A DNA stretch of 64,000 nucleotides from Cephalotus follicularis (taxonomy: Eukaryota > Streptophyta > Magnoliopsida > Oxalidales > Cephalotaceae). Below, piece after piece: positions 46,791-60,426 of this stretch (position 1 is its first letter; each line of letters starts with the position of its first letter). The position numbers and the translations under genes are program-made. Below the pieces are notes generated by a model. It was not told the origin of the DNA. It saw only the letters and a program-made list of their open reading frames with translations, and did no database searches. The DNA lies in NCBI GenBank assembly GCA_001972305.1, contig BDDD01000571.1, positions 124,001-188,000 of the forward strand. The letters are read 5' to 3'.

Positions 46791-49700
46791 GGTCCAATTA
46801 ACGATGTCAATTTTCTCCGTCCCTGCTCTTTTTGTTTCGTTTTGTTTCAAATGGGGTGAGGATTTTCGTCCCACTTAAGGATTGAGATGAGAATAGAGGA
46901 AAAAATATGTAATGTCTCAAACCCCAAGGGTATACCCCAAGATTTGACGCGCTACCAAAAATATCATTCATTTACCAGTAATCAACAGAAATTTAAAACT
47001 TTTAACAATATAATAATGCATGCAGAATAAATCCAGTAAAATATCACTTGTGTGGATAAACCCAGTATTATACAATACAGTTCATAAAAACTCTGTCAAA
47101 AACGGCAGGTCATAAAACAAAATACAATTCTATTTTTATACTATTGGGTCGTCGAACTGCAATAAAAGGGAGGAGACTCACCCAGAGCATCAATCTTCAG
47201 CTTGCTACGAAGCTCCACCTATACCTGACCCATTACATTACAATGCAATGGGTCAGCGACCACTGGTCGTGTAGAAACTACAACCATGTACGGATGCAGA
47301 TGCAGCAGGCATATGAAATGCAGCAAGAGATGCAATTACAGTTTGACAGTACAAGACAGGCATCCATACCATTCTAAAATCATTAACAATTGTCCATACA
47401 TTTTATCATTCATTTCAGTCACTTATATCACTCCTCGGCTTGTTTCGCTTGGGGAGGAGCAAAGAACGCGCTCTAGGCGTTATAGGCTAGCAAGCCGAGA
47501 TGGGGCAATAATACATTCCTTAGGCAGACTTGGTTCCTCGGACTCCTCGGCTTGAGGAAGAGCAATATACGCGCTCTAGGCGTTAAGGCAGATGAGAGGA
47601 ACATTCACACTTACGTTACCCTTGGTCAGACCTTAGCATTACATTTAACACTACACTACTTATTAACATTCCTAACACTCTATCAATCTCGGTGACCCAC
47701 CTGGTTCAGCTCAAGTGGTGACCCATTAGGTCATCGTCAAGGGATAGGCTTTCAGGTTCAACTCAGTCGGTGACCCAACTCTGGTTCAGCTCAGTGGTGA
47801 CCCAATACATTGCATTGCATAACGTTACACTTTCTGGTTCAGCTCACCGGTGACCCAGTGCATTACATTACATTACATTACAGTACATTATACTACATTA
47901 CAGTACAATACCATTTATTGGACTAGAGCCGGGAACTCAAGTCCTTAAGAGGTCTGACAATAATACATTTAGTCTGCCTTTATTTACCTACATTACACTA
48001 CACTAATTCATTTCTCTTTTCTACAGTATTCATTTCCTTAAAGTTGGCTGTACTAATATACATACTCTAAGGTGCTTGACTGCGCCACATGGCATGCTTG
48101 GACACATGCATGGCGTGTGGATGCACTGCTCAGGCGCAGGCTGAGACACATGGCATGTTCGACGTATAGCATGCACGGACGTATGCATGGGGCGCTCCCT
48201 GCTCGGGCGCATGCATACCCATACTTGTGTGCCATCTGGGTCGCATGCATGGCTGGGCGCAGGCATGGCGTGCTGGGAAGCACTGCTCGGACGCCTGCAT
48301 GGAGAGCCTGGGAGTACCGCACGGCATGCTCGGGTGTATTACAGTGCCTGCTTGAAACGCATGTATAAAGCGAGCTCGAGCGCCTTACGTTGGAGAGCTT
48401 GGCCATGACCCTGTATGCTCGGACACATGCATGTGGAGAGCTCTGGCATTTGACGTTGCATGCTGAGGAAGCATGCATGGGAATCTCTACACTTAGCCAT
48501 GTATGCTTGGGATACATGCAGGAGCTCGAGTGCGCATCAAATGGGAGCCCGAGTGCGCATCAATGGAGAGTTCGGGTGCGCATGCTTACACTGAGGAGAG
48601 CCCGACACCATGGCATGCTCGGGACGCATGCTGGATGGTGCTCAGTGCCATGACTGGGGAGATCGGTGCTCGCAAAAGAGCTCGGACATTCAATATTGCA
48701 TCCTCAGCTCCATGGCAGTGGAAGGCCGTAGTTGGCACACCTCGAACGTATGACAATGGCACCTCGGGCGCATGGCAATGGCACCTCGGGCGCATGACCG
48801 TGGCACCTCGGGGGCATGACGATGGCACCCCGGCACCTCGGGCGCATGACAATAGCACCTCAGGCGCATGACGGTGGCATCTCGGGCGCATGACGATGGC
48901 ACCTCGGGCTCATTTTGCATGCTAGAGTGCACACCGGTGGAGAGAGCTTGGTGCCCATGATGGAGCATGCTCAGGTGCACATAACGTTGGATGCTTGGGT
49001 ATGACGCAAGGCATGCACAGGAGGCATGAAATGCGTGATCAGTGGCGTTACTTGGTGTGCTCTAGATGTACGCTTGGAACGCCTGGAAAACCTGGCGTTT
49101 TCGTGCGCATAGCAGGATGAGGACGTACTGTTCACATATGCAGTATATAATGCTCACGAGATCCCAAGCGTCTACTAGTTCTAGGATTATAAAACCCATT
49201 CTAACATTTACCAATTCTAATAACCATTCATAGACAATACCCATAAAGAATAAATACACTGAGTATGAAGTATATCCTACCTTAAATCCTTTGGAGTCAA
49301 ATATGCTTTCCCTTGCTCTGCTCACTGCAACAATTCCTCCTTTGCTTCTAGTTTGTTTCTTTCCTTGTCTTGCAAAGGCTGAGAGTGAAGGATTTAAAGG
49401 AGAGTGAAAAGGGAGACAGGAAGTCTCCAGATAATCACCATCTCTTTGTCTCTTTGTCTCCATTTCTCCAACAACCGTCCCCACTCCTATTTCTTTTCTT
49501 TTATAGCCAGCAAAGGATTTCTCTAGAATCTGCTACACAAATCTCAGCCGCCTCTACAATATGTGGACTGAGGACTTGTGTGTCAGCCCACATTCCTTTC
49601 TTTCCCTTGGGCCAATTTGGCCCAAGGCTCCTTTTCTTCTTTCTTTCCAAATCAGCCCAAGTCGTTTCCTTCTCCATTTTATCATAATTTGGCCCAAAGT

Positions 49701-50383
49701 CATAGGGCTCAATTCCAAATTCAAATGCCATTTCTTCCATAATTCAATTCCAACCCATCATATTTTAAGCCCAATAGCAATAATAAATATTTCAAACCCG
49801 ATTCTCCTTTAAACAATTTGGCCCAACATTCGGCCCAGTCCAAAAGTCATTCTTTTATATTATAAAATTTCGGGTACTACAAAATATGCCCCGCATGTGG
49901 GTGTGGGGAGGGGACAAAGCAAGTGTTTTCTCCGCTCCGCCCCGCCCTGCCCCGCCTTTATATATTGTATCACATATATGATATATCAATAAATGAACTT
50001 CTTAAAATATTATTATAATATTATATCTATGATTTATTATAATATGTATTTATGTATAACAAATACATATAATCTTTTTTTTTTTAAACTTTAAGCATAT
50101 TAATGTGAGTTTAAGAATAAAAGAAACTACTAGTCATGTGGTTGTGTTTAGTTTATACATCCATGAGGTTAGGGATAATGATGGGATCGAGATAGATTTT
50201 GACATCCCCAGCCCACCCTAGCCCCCGCGCCCGTCCCGCCAAATAAATGACGTCCCCGCCACCGCCCCTCCCTGTCATCGAGAAAGGAAACTCCGCCCCG
50301 TCCCAGCCCCGCTCTTTAGAGGAGTGGGGATGGGGATGAAAAAATCCGTCCTGCTTCGCCCCATTGCCATCCCTAGGTCCAAT
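46791..50383. mobile_element. Small non-autonomous hAT-like element split by a solo LTR
   Basis: An exact 8-bp duplication GGTCCAAT (46791-46798, 50376-50383) brackets ends TAACGATGTCAAT at 46799 and, read inward from 50375, TAGGGATGGCAAT (10 of 13 match). With the LTR at 46908-49881 removed, the element is about 0.6 kb. It has no coding part and is rich in CCCCGCCCC words near 49920 and 50220-50340. Confidence 0.8.
46908..49881 (-). mobile_element. Solo LTR, minus orientation, related to LTR family A
   Basis: TG/CA ends (TGTAATGTCTCAAACCCC at left, CGGGTACTACA at right) are bracketed by an exact 5-bp duplication AAATA (46903-46907, 49882-49886). Read on the minus strand it starts TGTAGTACCCGAAATTTTAT, resembling the start of LTR family A. 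It contains the matching GGTGACCCA/GGTTCAGCTCA repeat zone (about 47690-47860), a GC-rich zone of GGGCGCATG/ACCTCGGGCGCATGAC repeats (about 48060-49000), and a minus-strand TATA-like box near 49500. Long open frames on both strands here follow from the repeats and are not genes. Confidence 0.82.
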
Positions 50384-50673
50384 AGTGATTTATAAGCAAT
50401 GTCTCTTATTTTTTTTGAGTTTGTTGTGTACATTAGTTATTTATTTCTTTTATTTGATATTCGTAACGCATGTGTTATTGGACCATGGTTATGAAATTTA
50501 AGGAGACCCAATATATATTTGATCTACTTTTAAGCATATTAATCTCGATTGATAAAGGCACAAATGTTGTTCCTTATCATATCTCTTTGATTATTTTGTA
50601 GGAATAAATCAATTGAGTTTTGGTTATTTAAATATTGGGTTTTGTTCAATTATATATATATATATATATATAT
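50384..50673. other. AT-rich gap ending in a (TA)n tract
   Basis: No gene is seen. The last 23 bp (50651-50673) are a TA microsatellite into which the Tat element inserted. Confidence 0.6.
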
Positions 50674-51151
50674 TGTTGATGTCGAAATCAACAACACAAC
50701 AGTCCCCTATGTGTAGATATTTAATTTGTTGAAGGAAATGCGTTGAATGTTCCAAAGAAGGTGTTGGAATAGTGTTTTACGATCCTCCCTGCACACAAGA
50801 AGTAATTTAAACGAAGATCCATGAGGTTTACTCCCGGGGACACTCCGATGCTTAAGTCAGATAGTGGCAAAGAAGATACAATAAGGTAGTTTAAGTCTAT
50901 AATTGACCGACCAGTGTAAACTGTTTCTTTGGGGTATTTATAGGACTACCTGGTTGTAACTGTCTTTGCTTGCATTGCAGAGATGATTATGAGTCCCTAG
51001 GAAACGGCCGAGAATCTCGCCCATTTCCCTATTTGGCGTCGGGGCATTATCTTGCGCGTTATCATTTTAGATTTTAAATGGTCTGACCACGTGGCTTTAG
51101 TTCCGGAGGACACATAGCAGCATCTTATTTGGGTAGAAAATTTCCATATCA
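50674..51151 (-). repeat. 3' LTR of the full Tat element
   Basis: It runs from TGTTGATGTCGAAATCAACA (left border) to TTTCCATATCA. It aligns along its whole length to 60427-60905. A purine-rich tract on the minus strand (ACCAGGGAGGCA, just right of 51151) is the expected plus-strand primer. The left border itself is a short palindrome, TGTTGAT...ATCAACA. Confidence 0.9.
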
Positions 51152-51588
51152 TATGCCTCCCTGGTCTTCATTTTCTGGGCTTGGCAGAGAAGGAAGATCA
51201 TTTGTGAGGTAAACTTGCTTTGAGTGGGCCGTGTAATGTGTAATTAGGATTTTTTTGGCTCTTGGGCCTTGCTATTTAGCCCATCTCAACTATGGCGTGG
51301 TAGAGAAAGCGTAATTTCCGCTTATGTCTTGTCACTTGCCGCGCATAGTCCTTTCGTTTCCCACGTCTGATTTGATGGGCTGATCTCAGCCTTTTAATCT
51401 TGCAGAGATCACATGTTCTGAAATCAGCTTAGCCTCTTCAAATTGCTCTTTCTTCTTGTAGAAGTTTCTTTACACTTCTTCAAATTTCAAAGCTTTTACT
51501 CTACCAAATCTGACGATCTTCCAACCTTTCAAATGATTTCCCTTCGAATCTTCTTTGTAAAAATATCAGGTGAACTATTCTCTTCTAT

Positions 51589-53993
51589 TTGTTTTGCAAA
51601 CTTGTTTGGGCATTTCTTGGGTTCTCATCTTCTCTCTCTCTCCTCTTCACGAATCTCCAGATAGCTAGGGTTAAACAAACAGCTAGACAAACTACTACCC
51701 CTGCAGAGGTACGCTGCATGGCTGAGGTGGTGTCTGTTGCCGAGCCTACTTTTGGTGCGGAGGAGGCCATGGATGTCGCCGTTGTGGGCGGTCCTGATGT
51801 CACCTCTACTGAGGATGGGACCCAAGTTTTTAGGACTCACTTCAATTGGAGTGTGCTCAATCGTGAAAAAGTGATAAAGTTGGCCAAAAAATACTGCTTC
51901 CCGATAAGCTTGGAGTTCTCCCTTCCCCGAGATTCCAAGGAGATCACATAGAGCAAACCTGGTCTCTTTGTGGTTTTTGAGGATGCTCTATCGCATGGCC
52001 TAAGAGTCCCTGTACCACCATTCGCTATTGGGATTTTGAGGAACTTCCAAATTCATCCTTTACTGCTCCAAGCACAATCCTAGGCCTTCATCATAGGTTT
52101 CTTGGTGAAGTGTTTGGAAACGGGGGTGACACCGATGGTGGGGCTATTCAAGGAGTTTCACTCCCTCAATGCATCTCCTGGCAAGCGCGGATACTATTTC
52201 AAGTCATGCATTGGTCTGACCAAAAAACTGTTGGTAGATCCTACAAAGTCCGTCAAAGGCTGGAGGGAGAGATAGTTCCTTGTTAGGAATCTTCCCGGCT
52301 TCACTCCCTGCCACTGGTGTGACTCGTTGGACACTCAACGCCTCAATCAGAGAACAATTTTAACTGTGGTAGAAAAGTCATACCTTGCAAAGCTCTTAGC
52401 GCTGAAGCTAGATGAGGTGAATTGTACCATATTCGAGGATCGTTTGTGCCACGTCGGGCTGAGTATGTCCCTTGGTGGCCGTAATGCCTTGGATGATGAA
52501 GAGGAGATCCCAGTGGGGATTGAGAGAGAGGGAGTTCAAAATAGCAGAGAATAACCCATGGCCTCGCCTGTTAGCGAGGGGGAAAGTTGTATTAAGCCTT
52601 CCTCACATCCTCTACTTATAATTCCTTCCTTTTGTTCACTCACTATTTTTTGTCATTGATGCTTCTAACTTCATTTTCATGGTTCTCTACAACAATGGCT
52701 TCTCGGTGACCTTTGGCTAATGTCTTGAGGGCTTCCAAAGGGAAAAGAAAGGACAATACCGAGGAGGAAAGCCAGAGAGCCTTGAGGGTAGTTGTTGAGG
52801 CGAAAAAGACGATAGCAGATAAGGATGCTGCTACTGCTGCTGAGGCTGCTAGGGTAAGGTCTGCCCATGGCAAATGTGTTATGGATGACCTGCCCCCTCT
52901 ATCCAAAAAGCAAAAGAAGAGAAGAGGTGGAGAAGGATCTTCTCGGGAAAAAACTGATGTTCCACCCGAGGTGAGTTCTCAGGACCTCGTTCATTTTGGT
53001 GAGCCTCGGGACGACGACCAGTTTGAGGTAGAGCTCGAGGGGCTGGGCTACTCTGGCGCAGATCTGAATACTCCAGGGACTTCTTTTGAGCTTAGTAGGA
53101 TGTGCTTCCTCCTTATCGAGATGAATGCAAGAAAGGGTTGGACCATTAACCAACTCTGGAACCACTGCCTTCAGAGAAACACTAGAGTATGTAACTTCTC
53201 CTTTTCTTTCTTTTTAGGTATGCTCTTTGCTCTTCCTCTGACTTTGGTCTTTTTTTACCAAGATCTGAATGACGTCCATCTAATGATGGAGAACTCTAGG
53301 GCTGACCATGAACTCATTAACCAACTTCGGGAGCAGGTCGCAGAGCTCAAGCAAGTGGTTAATTCAACCCTAGCTCCGTTGGAGAATGTTCTTGGGGCCT
53401 AAGAGTCTGTGCTGGAAGAGAAGAGGCAGGCTCTTGAAGCTCTAGCGAAAGAGAAGAGGGAAAGAGAGATAGCGGTTGAGAGCAACATCAAACTTCAGGA
53501 TCTGCTGCAAGCTACAAATGAAAGGTTCTCCAAGATCCGAGATGGAGGCTTCTGGGACTCAAGCGGCAGTGGACAAGGCCCTCATGGAGTTCAAAGCTTC
53601 GGCTAAATTCCATATATTAATGGATAGCGTCGTGATGGAGTATAAGGCTTCCTCGGATTTTGAGGAGGAGGTCTTAATGGAGTCTGCGACACTCTATCGT
53701 TAGGGCTTCTACACTTGTCGCAATTGGATGTCTGCTCTCTATCCACAGGTTCCCGTGGAACATATTGTTTGTTAACCTGCAGCGGAAGCCCTTGAATTCT
53801 TTCCCAAGGGGGTTGAGGCAGAGGAAGAGAAAGCTAGCCTTGCCCAAGAGAATGAAGGGAGGTCAGAGCACTCAGATGCGATTGTCCCATACTCTAGACC
53901 TGCAGCAGAGACTGTCTTGACTCTCCAACCCGAGAGCTTCCAAGAGCCTTCTTCTTCTCTCCATATAGATAATGCCTCTTTAGGGAATAACAA
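51589..53993 (+). mobile_element. Antisense extra ORF of the full Tat element
   Basis: The plus strand codes for a relative of the ORF at 6756-9674: ARVKQTARQTTTP start (about 51660), a conserved block with KVIKLAKKYCFPISLEF and IHPLLLQAQS (about 51850-52090), a second block (about 52280-52550, ending in RNALDDEEEIPVGIE against RRASLDLAEEIPMGI in the left copy), a basic nuclear-targeting-like KKQKKRRGG (about 52905) and a coiled-coil tail (about 53280-53700). It runs against gag-pol and ends next to the 3' LTR. The function is unknown. It is a fossil. Confidence 0.7.
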
Positions 53994-54109
53994 TGTACAA
54001 ACTTTTTGCTTTTGTATACTTGTACTCTTGTAATTTTCTCTGAGTAATAAAATTTAACTTTAGATTCATTCGAGCTTTTGCATTTCCCTTAGGAAAATTT
54101 ATCTCAGTC

Positions 54110-54720
54110 TATCTTATTTGTAGACTTCTTTTATATTAGTCTGATATTTTTCAGACCAAGTTGCCTAAGCTTTTTAGCCCACGTAAGGAACTTTGTATCA
54201 AAGTGCTTAGCCAAAGAGACTTGGTCTTTGCGAGTTTGTAAGTGTTTGCAGACCAAGGTTTTAGGTATGGTCTAACAAGTTCTTATGGATTTGTAGACCA
54301 GGATCTCGTACTGGTCTGACATTTTTCAGACCAGGTTGTCTGAGCTTTCTATCCTCCGTGGGGACACTTGTATCAAAGTGCTCAATCCAACAAACTTGAT
54401 CGTTGTGAGTTTTTATGTGTTCGCCTCTCAAGATACGATGTAGGTCTGGTCTGACAAGTTCTTATGGATTTGTTGACTAGCATTCGCTCCCTTTGGGAGT
54501 CTTTTTTAATTGCTCCCGTGGGAGTCTTTTTTAGTTGATTCCTTATGAATCTTTTATGGTTGCTCCTTTAGAAGTCTTTTATGGTTGCTTTCTTAGAAGT
54601 CTTTTATGGTTGCTTCCTTAGAAATCTTTTATGGTTACTTCCTTAGAAGTATTTTAGGATCGCTCCCTTAGGAGTGTGGTCTGACAAGCTTTTATTAAAG
54701 CTTTTGTTGAGGGAACTTGT
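54110..54720. repeat. Tandem repeats in the Tat 3' region
   Basis: Short units of about 27 bp (TTTTATGGTTGCTCCCTTAG with variants) repeat at 54480-54690. Longer units of about 180 bp repeat at about 54120-54470 (AAGTTCTTATGGATTTGT and TATCAAAGTGCT words in each). The place, between integrase and the antisense ORF, and some long-unit words are the same as at 5594-6400 in the left Tat copy. Confidence 0.75.
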
Positions 54721-57700
54721 TAGAGGCTGTTCAAAGGTTTAAAGACGTGAACATTGGACCTCCTGTCCCTTGCAAACTTGGAACTACTCTTTTTGAAGAA
54801 AAATTCTCTTTATTGATATGTCTGGAATAATTGTACATTTTTACAACTTCATTGGTAGTACTTCCTCAAGTGCTCGGAATTCCAAGCCTTAGAAATCTCC
54901 CTGCCCCCAGAGTTTCAAGTTTGAATGTTCCAGGTCGGAGCACTTTCTTCACCTTGTAGGGTCCCTCCCAATAAGGAGCTAATTTTCGTTTGGTGCTAGT
55001 AGGATCAGCGATTGCCGTATTGTGGATGACTAAGTCTCCCTCCCTTAGTGGTATGGGGTTTACCCTTTTGTTGTAATAGCGGTTCACCCTCTGTTGGTAC
55101 GCTACTACTCTGATGGCTGCTTTATCTCTGAGCTCTTCCACTAAGTCGAGGAGATTCCTCAAACATTCTTCATTATTAGCTTCATTGAAGTGTACAACTC
55201 TGGGAGAATGTACTCCAATCTCCACCGGTATCATGGCTTCTGATCCGAAACAAAGGCTAAATGGGGACTCTCCAGTTGTGGTCCGAGGAGTAGTTCTATA
55301 AGTCCACAATACACTGGGGAGTTTCTCTGTCCATCTTCCTTTGTTAGTTTCAAGGCGTTTCTTCAACCCTAAGATGATTTCTCTGTTGATGAACTCTGCT
55401 TGGCCATTACTCTAAGGGTAGGCTACGGAGGCAAGCCTATGCTCAATTCTCCACTCCTTGCAAAAGTTTCGAAAAGCTTCATATTAAAATTGCTTCCCAT
55501 TATTATAGAAGATTACTCTGGGGACCCCCAATCTGTAAATGATTGATTTCCAGACAAAACTCTCCGCGCAACTCTCCGTTATTGTGGCCATGGGCTCTGC
55601 TTCCACCCATTAGGTGAAATAGTCCACTGTCACGATGAGGTACTTTCTCTGCCATGTTGCCACAGGTAATGGTCCGACAAAGTCCATTCTCTATTGCGCA
55701 AAAGGCCAAGGGGCAGTGATGGATATCAAAGACTCTGATGGTTTTCTACTTATGTTGGCATTCCTCTGACATTTATCATATTTCCTCACAAAGTTGATGG
55801 CATCTTGGTGCATGGTTTGCCAGAAATAGCCTTGCCTTAACAATTTATTGGACAAGGTTCTGCCCCCCATGTGATTTCCACATACTCCTTCGTGGACCTC
55901 CCTTAGGGCGTAGTCAGCCTTTGAGGGAGCTAGACATCTCAATAAAGGGAAAGAGAATGACCTTTTGTAGAGAATCCCTTCTCTGAATTGGTATCTGTTG
56001 GATCTGTATACCAGCCTTCTCGCCTCCTCTGGGTCCTCTGGAAAAATACCATCCCTTAGACAACTAACGAATGGAGTCATCCAATTTGGCTCATGTTAGA
56101 TGTTGATGTCCATCATATCCCCCTCCGAGATGGTGGGCTTGTCTAGAGTCTACAAGCATGGCTTGATTTTTTTCTAATTCCCCCGTTGTAGCTAGCTTCG
56201 ACAACTAGTCTGCTCTGCATTTTCTGCTCTAGGAACTTTGAAAACCCGGAAGACTTAGAAAGCGGACTTCAAACTTTGAACATGGGCCAAATATTTAGCC
56301 ATTGTATCTTCTCTGGTTTCATACTCTTCACTTACCAGACCAACCACCAGCTGAGAATCACTAGATGCCTCTAGTTTTTGAACCTCTAAGTGCTTCACTA
56401 TTGTCAATCTGGCAATCAGAGCTTCCCATTCTGCTTCATTATTTGTTGCTTTGAACCCAAATCTCAAAGCATACTCTAAGGTTCACCCATCTGGGCTAGT
56501 CAGCACCAATCCTACTCCACTTCCAGAGACGCAGGATGACCCATCAACTGATAGGTTCCATAACCCTTTCTCATTCTTAGAGGTGTCCTCTTCCATACAC
56601 TCCATAGGTGTATTATCTCCCACAAAATCAGCCAAGACCTATGACTTTATTGCTGGTCTGGCTTCATACTTGACATCGTATTCGCCCAATTCGACAGACC
56701 ACTTGACCAATCTACCTGACATGTTTGGTTTTGCTAGCACTTGTCTAAGTGGCTTGTCGGTTAAAACTTTGATAGTATGGGATTGACAATACGACCTTAA
56801 CTTTCTCGCCGCAATGATCAGAGCATAAGCATACTTCTCCACTTCTGGATATCTCCCATCAGTATCATTCAAGGCCTTGCTCATATAGTACACTGGCCTC
56901 TGAAATTTGTCTTCTTCTCTGACTAGCACTGCACTCACTGCGCCTTGTGTCACCACTAAGTACAAATACAAGTCTTTCCCATCTTTTGGTTTTGATATTA
57001 GAGGAGGGGAAGCCAGGTATTCCTTCAATTTTTCAAAGGCTACTTGACATTCTTCATTCTAGAGAAACCCCTTGGGGTCCCTTAAAATTTTGAAGAAAGG
57101 AATACACTTCTCAGCCGACTTGGAAACGAATCTGATCAGGGTTGCAATTTTACCATTCAACCTCTGCACATACCTAATAGATTAAGGAGGCCTCTTGCTC
57201 TGAATGGCGGATATCTTCTCTGGGTTGTCCTCTATTCCTCTACTGGAGACCATGAACCCAAGAAATTTACCAAAGGTGACCCGAAAAGTGCACTTGGAAG
57301 GATTTAGGCGCATCTTGTATTTTCTTAACACCCTAAAAGTCTCCTCCAAATCTCTGATATGCGGACTCTTCGCCGGTGTCTTGACGAGCATGTTGTCAAT
57401 ATAAACCTCCATATTCCTCCCGATTTGAGGTTGAAAATTTTTGTTGACCAACAGTTAGTAGGTTGCTCCAGTATTTTTTAATCCGAAGGGCATGACTTTA
57501 TAACAATACATACCATTATCAGTGATGAATGCTGTCTTGTTCTCATCTAGTCCATACATAGGGATTTGTTTGTAGTCAGAGTAAGCATCCAAGAAGCTCA
57601 ACATTCTATAGCCGGAGGTTGCATCCACTAGTTGATAAATCTTCGGGAGGGGGAAGTGGTCTTTTGGACAAGCCTTTTTGAGGTCTGTGAAGTCTATACA

Positions 57701-60407
57701 CACCCTCCACTTGCCATTTGCCTTCTTGACTAGTACTGGGTTAGCCAGCTAGCCAGAGTATAGCACTTCCCTTATGAACCCCGCTTGCAGTAGCTTATTC
57801 ACTTTGTCTGCTATCACTTGCTGCCTCTTGGGGGCAAAGTTTCTCTTCTTTTACTTGATCGGGGGTCACATTGGATCCACACTTAGCTTATGGACCACCA
57901 CCTCTGGGTTGATCCCTGGGACCTCCTCTGCCGACCAGGCAAATACATCTCTATTGTTTTTGAGGAACGTTATTAGTTCATCTTTCTCCACCTCTCCAAG
58001 CCCCTCTCTGCATTGCCTTCCTCCAAAGGCACTTGCACCACATCCTCTATGGGTTATGGACACTCAAGCTCTACTTCTCCTCTGAGCTCCATATTTTCTA
58101 TGGGAAGGGCTTTTCCCTTCCCTTTGCCCTTGATGGCAGTCTGGTAGCACTGCCTGGCAACCTGTTGGTCTCCTGTGACTTGCCCCATGCCAAAACTGGT
58201 TAGGAATTTTACCAGTAAGTGCCTTGTTGACACCATCGCCTCCATGTTGTTCAATCCTAGACGCCCAATTATTGCATTGTACGGGCTTGGTGTATCAACC
58301 ACCAGGAAAGTCATTTGCACCTGGGTCTTGCGGGGGGTTGTGCCTGCAACTATCGACAAATTGATGGATCCTAGAGGATGAACCATCTCTCCCACAAAGC
58401 CTACCAGAGGAGTTTTCACCGTCCTTAGCTGGTCCTCTGGTATTCTCAACTGATAAAATGCATGTTTGTAGAGGATATCCACCGAGCTCCCACTATCAAG
58501 GAGGATTCTCTTCATAGTGAATAATTCCACTTAAAGAGTCACTACCACTGAATCATCATGAGGGAGACGTACTCCCTCTAAGTTTGCCTCTGAGAAGGAT
58601 ATTACCTCCTCTTCTCTACCAATCTTCAAACTTTTGCTATGCGTGTATTGTTGCACGACAAAGATTTGTTTAGAATAGGCTTTTCTAGCCCTGCTATGAT
58701 CGCCACCAGATGCGACCCCTTCAGAGATGGTGTGTATCACACCCCTGGGCTACTGCTCCTCTTCCTGCTACGGAGCTTCTTCTTTGTACTCCCTTCTTCC
58801 CTGGGGAGCATCTCTATCTACATACTTCCGTAGATGACCTTTTTGAATCAGGTCTTGTATCTGATTCTTCAAGTGCTTGCACTCTTCCGTATCATGCCCA
58901 TGATCATGGTGATACCAGCAGTACTTGTTTGAGTTCCGCTTCTCTGCAGGGGATCTCAATGGTGCTGGCCACTGGATAGGGACCTTGTCTTTTTCCACCA
59001 CTAGTATCCTGGTCTGCGTCTCTAAGAGAGGGGTGAAATTGTTGTAGGTGGGGATTGGTGCCCCCCCTTTTTGGTGACTCCTCCCTCTTGGAGAGCTTGT
59101 GCCTCAGGTCATCCTTTGTCAGCTTTGGCCCTCCCTTTTTGTTTTGCTTCTTTACGAAGTGCTCCTCTTTCTCCACCTGATGATTCAACTAGGAAGTTTT
59201 CTGCTTCCTAGCCACCATAGCCTCCTCTGCATTCACATACTTCTCTTCTCTTCTCAGCAGGTCTGTCATGTCCAGAGCATGCTTATTCATCAAGAAAAAG
59301 GTAAATGGTGAGTTGTCTTTCAATACACTATTCAGAGCTGCCAGAGCAAAAGATGGCTCCAAGTCCTTCACTATCAGAGTTTCCTTGTTGAATTTAGTGA
59401 GGTAGTCTATGAGGGAATCATTTTTCCCTTGTACCACGTTGATCAGATGGTTCAAATTCTTTCTCTGGGTGGTGCTATTGAGGAATTTAGTGATGAACAT
59501 CTCTGTGAACTGCTTAAAATTCACCACTGAATTTGGGGGCAGTGTGGAATAACACGTCTGGGTTGCACCGATCAAAGTTGCCTGGAGTCCTTGGCAAAGC
59601 ACAACATCTGAAACCTGGTGAACCAGTATGATTTGAGTGTAGTAGCACACATGCTGTATAGGGTCAGTGGACCCATCGTACTCCTTGAGATTCGAGAACC
59701 TGAATCCTCTTAGGATACGCTCCTTATTATCTCGGATGTGAAGGGCGTACAATTTATATTTCTTACCTCTGATAGGTACCCCTTCGACTGCTCGGATCCT
59801 CTGAGCCTCCTTTCCATCTCAGCAAACCTTCTGTTTGTGTTCTCCTCAATGTCCTCTATGTTCTTAGTCTTTCTAGAAACCTGTGACTGCCCTGCTAGTG
59901 TGACCGAGTTGTCCGACCTACTCCTCGGTCCGGTCACAGTCCTTCGGGAAGCATAGGATCGTGCTCGGGTCTCCTCCTCCTCCACTGAGTAATCCTCTTC
60001 CATCGGATCTTGCTTTGGAAGGTCTTGTTGGGGATTATAATTATAACCCCTCACACTCGAAGACTCCATCCTCAGAGATGTATCAATCGCTGACCGCCTT
60101 GGAGGACACATGGCCCTCCTCGGTGGGTTTCGCCTGGCCCCTTAGGGCTGTTGTACTTCTAGGGCTGGCCTGCTTGGTCCAGCCAGATCTTGGAGGGCTG
60201 GCTAGCTTGGACCAGCCTGATTTTGGCTGGCCAAATTATTCGTCAGTAAGGTTGTAAGCCTCCCCATCTCTTGAAGAAGCTGGTTGAATTGCTCACCGAT
60301 GATGGGAGTTTGCTCGGGAGCTTGGCCAGCAGTGGGAGCTTGACTGCCAACGGTTGCAGAGGTGGTGATTCTTCTAGAAGGCATGATTAAATAACTTTTT
60401 GTCGATT

Positions 60408-60424
60408 TCTCACAGACGGCGCCA
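60408..60424 (-). other. Primer binding site of the Tat element
   Basis: TGGCGCCGTCTGTGAG on the minus strand follows the 5' LTR after a two-base gap. Complementarity to a tRNA 3' end is expected from its TGG start; the tRNA was not determined. Confidence 0.65.
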
Positions 60425-60426
60425 AC

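Noticed and set aside
48053-48980. Open frames on both strands with RHAPEV/MRPRCH repeats
   Set aside because: They follow GC-rich tandem words inside a solo LTR. No domain, and overlapping frames on both strands.
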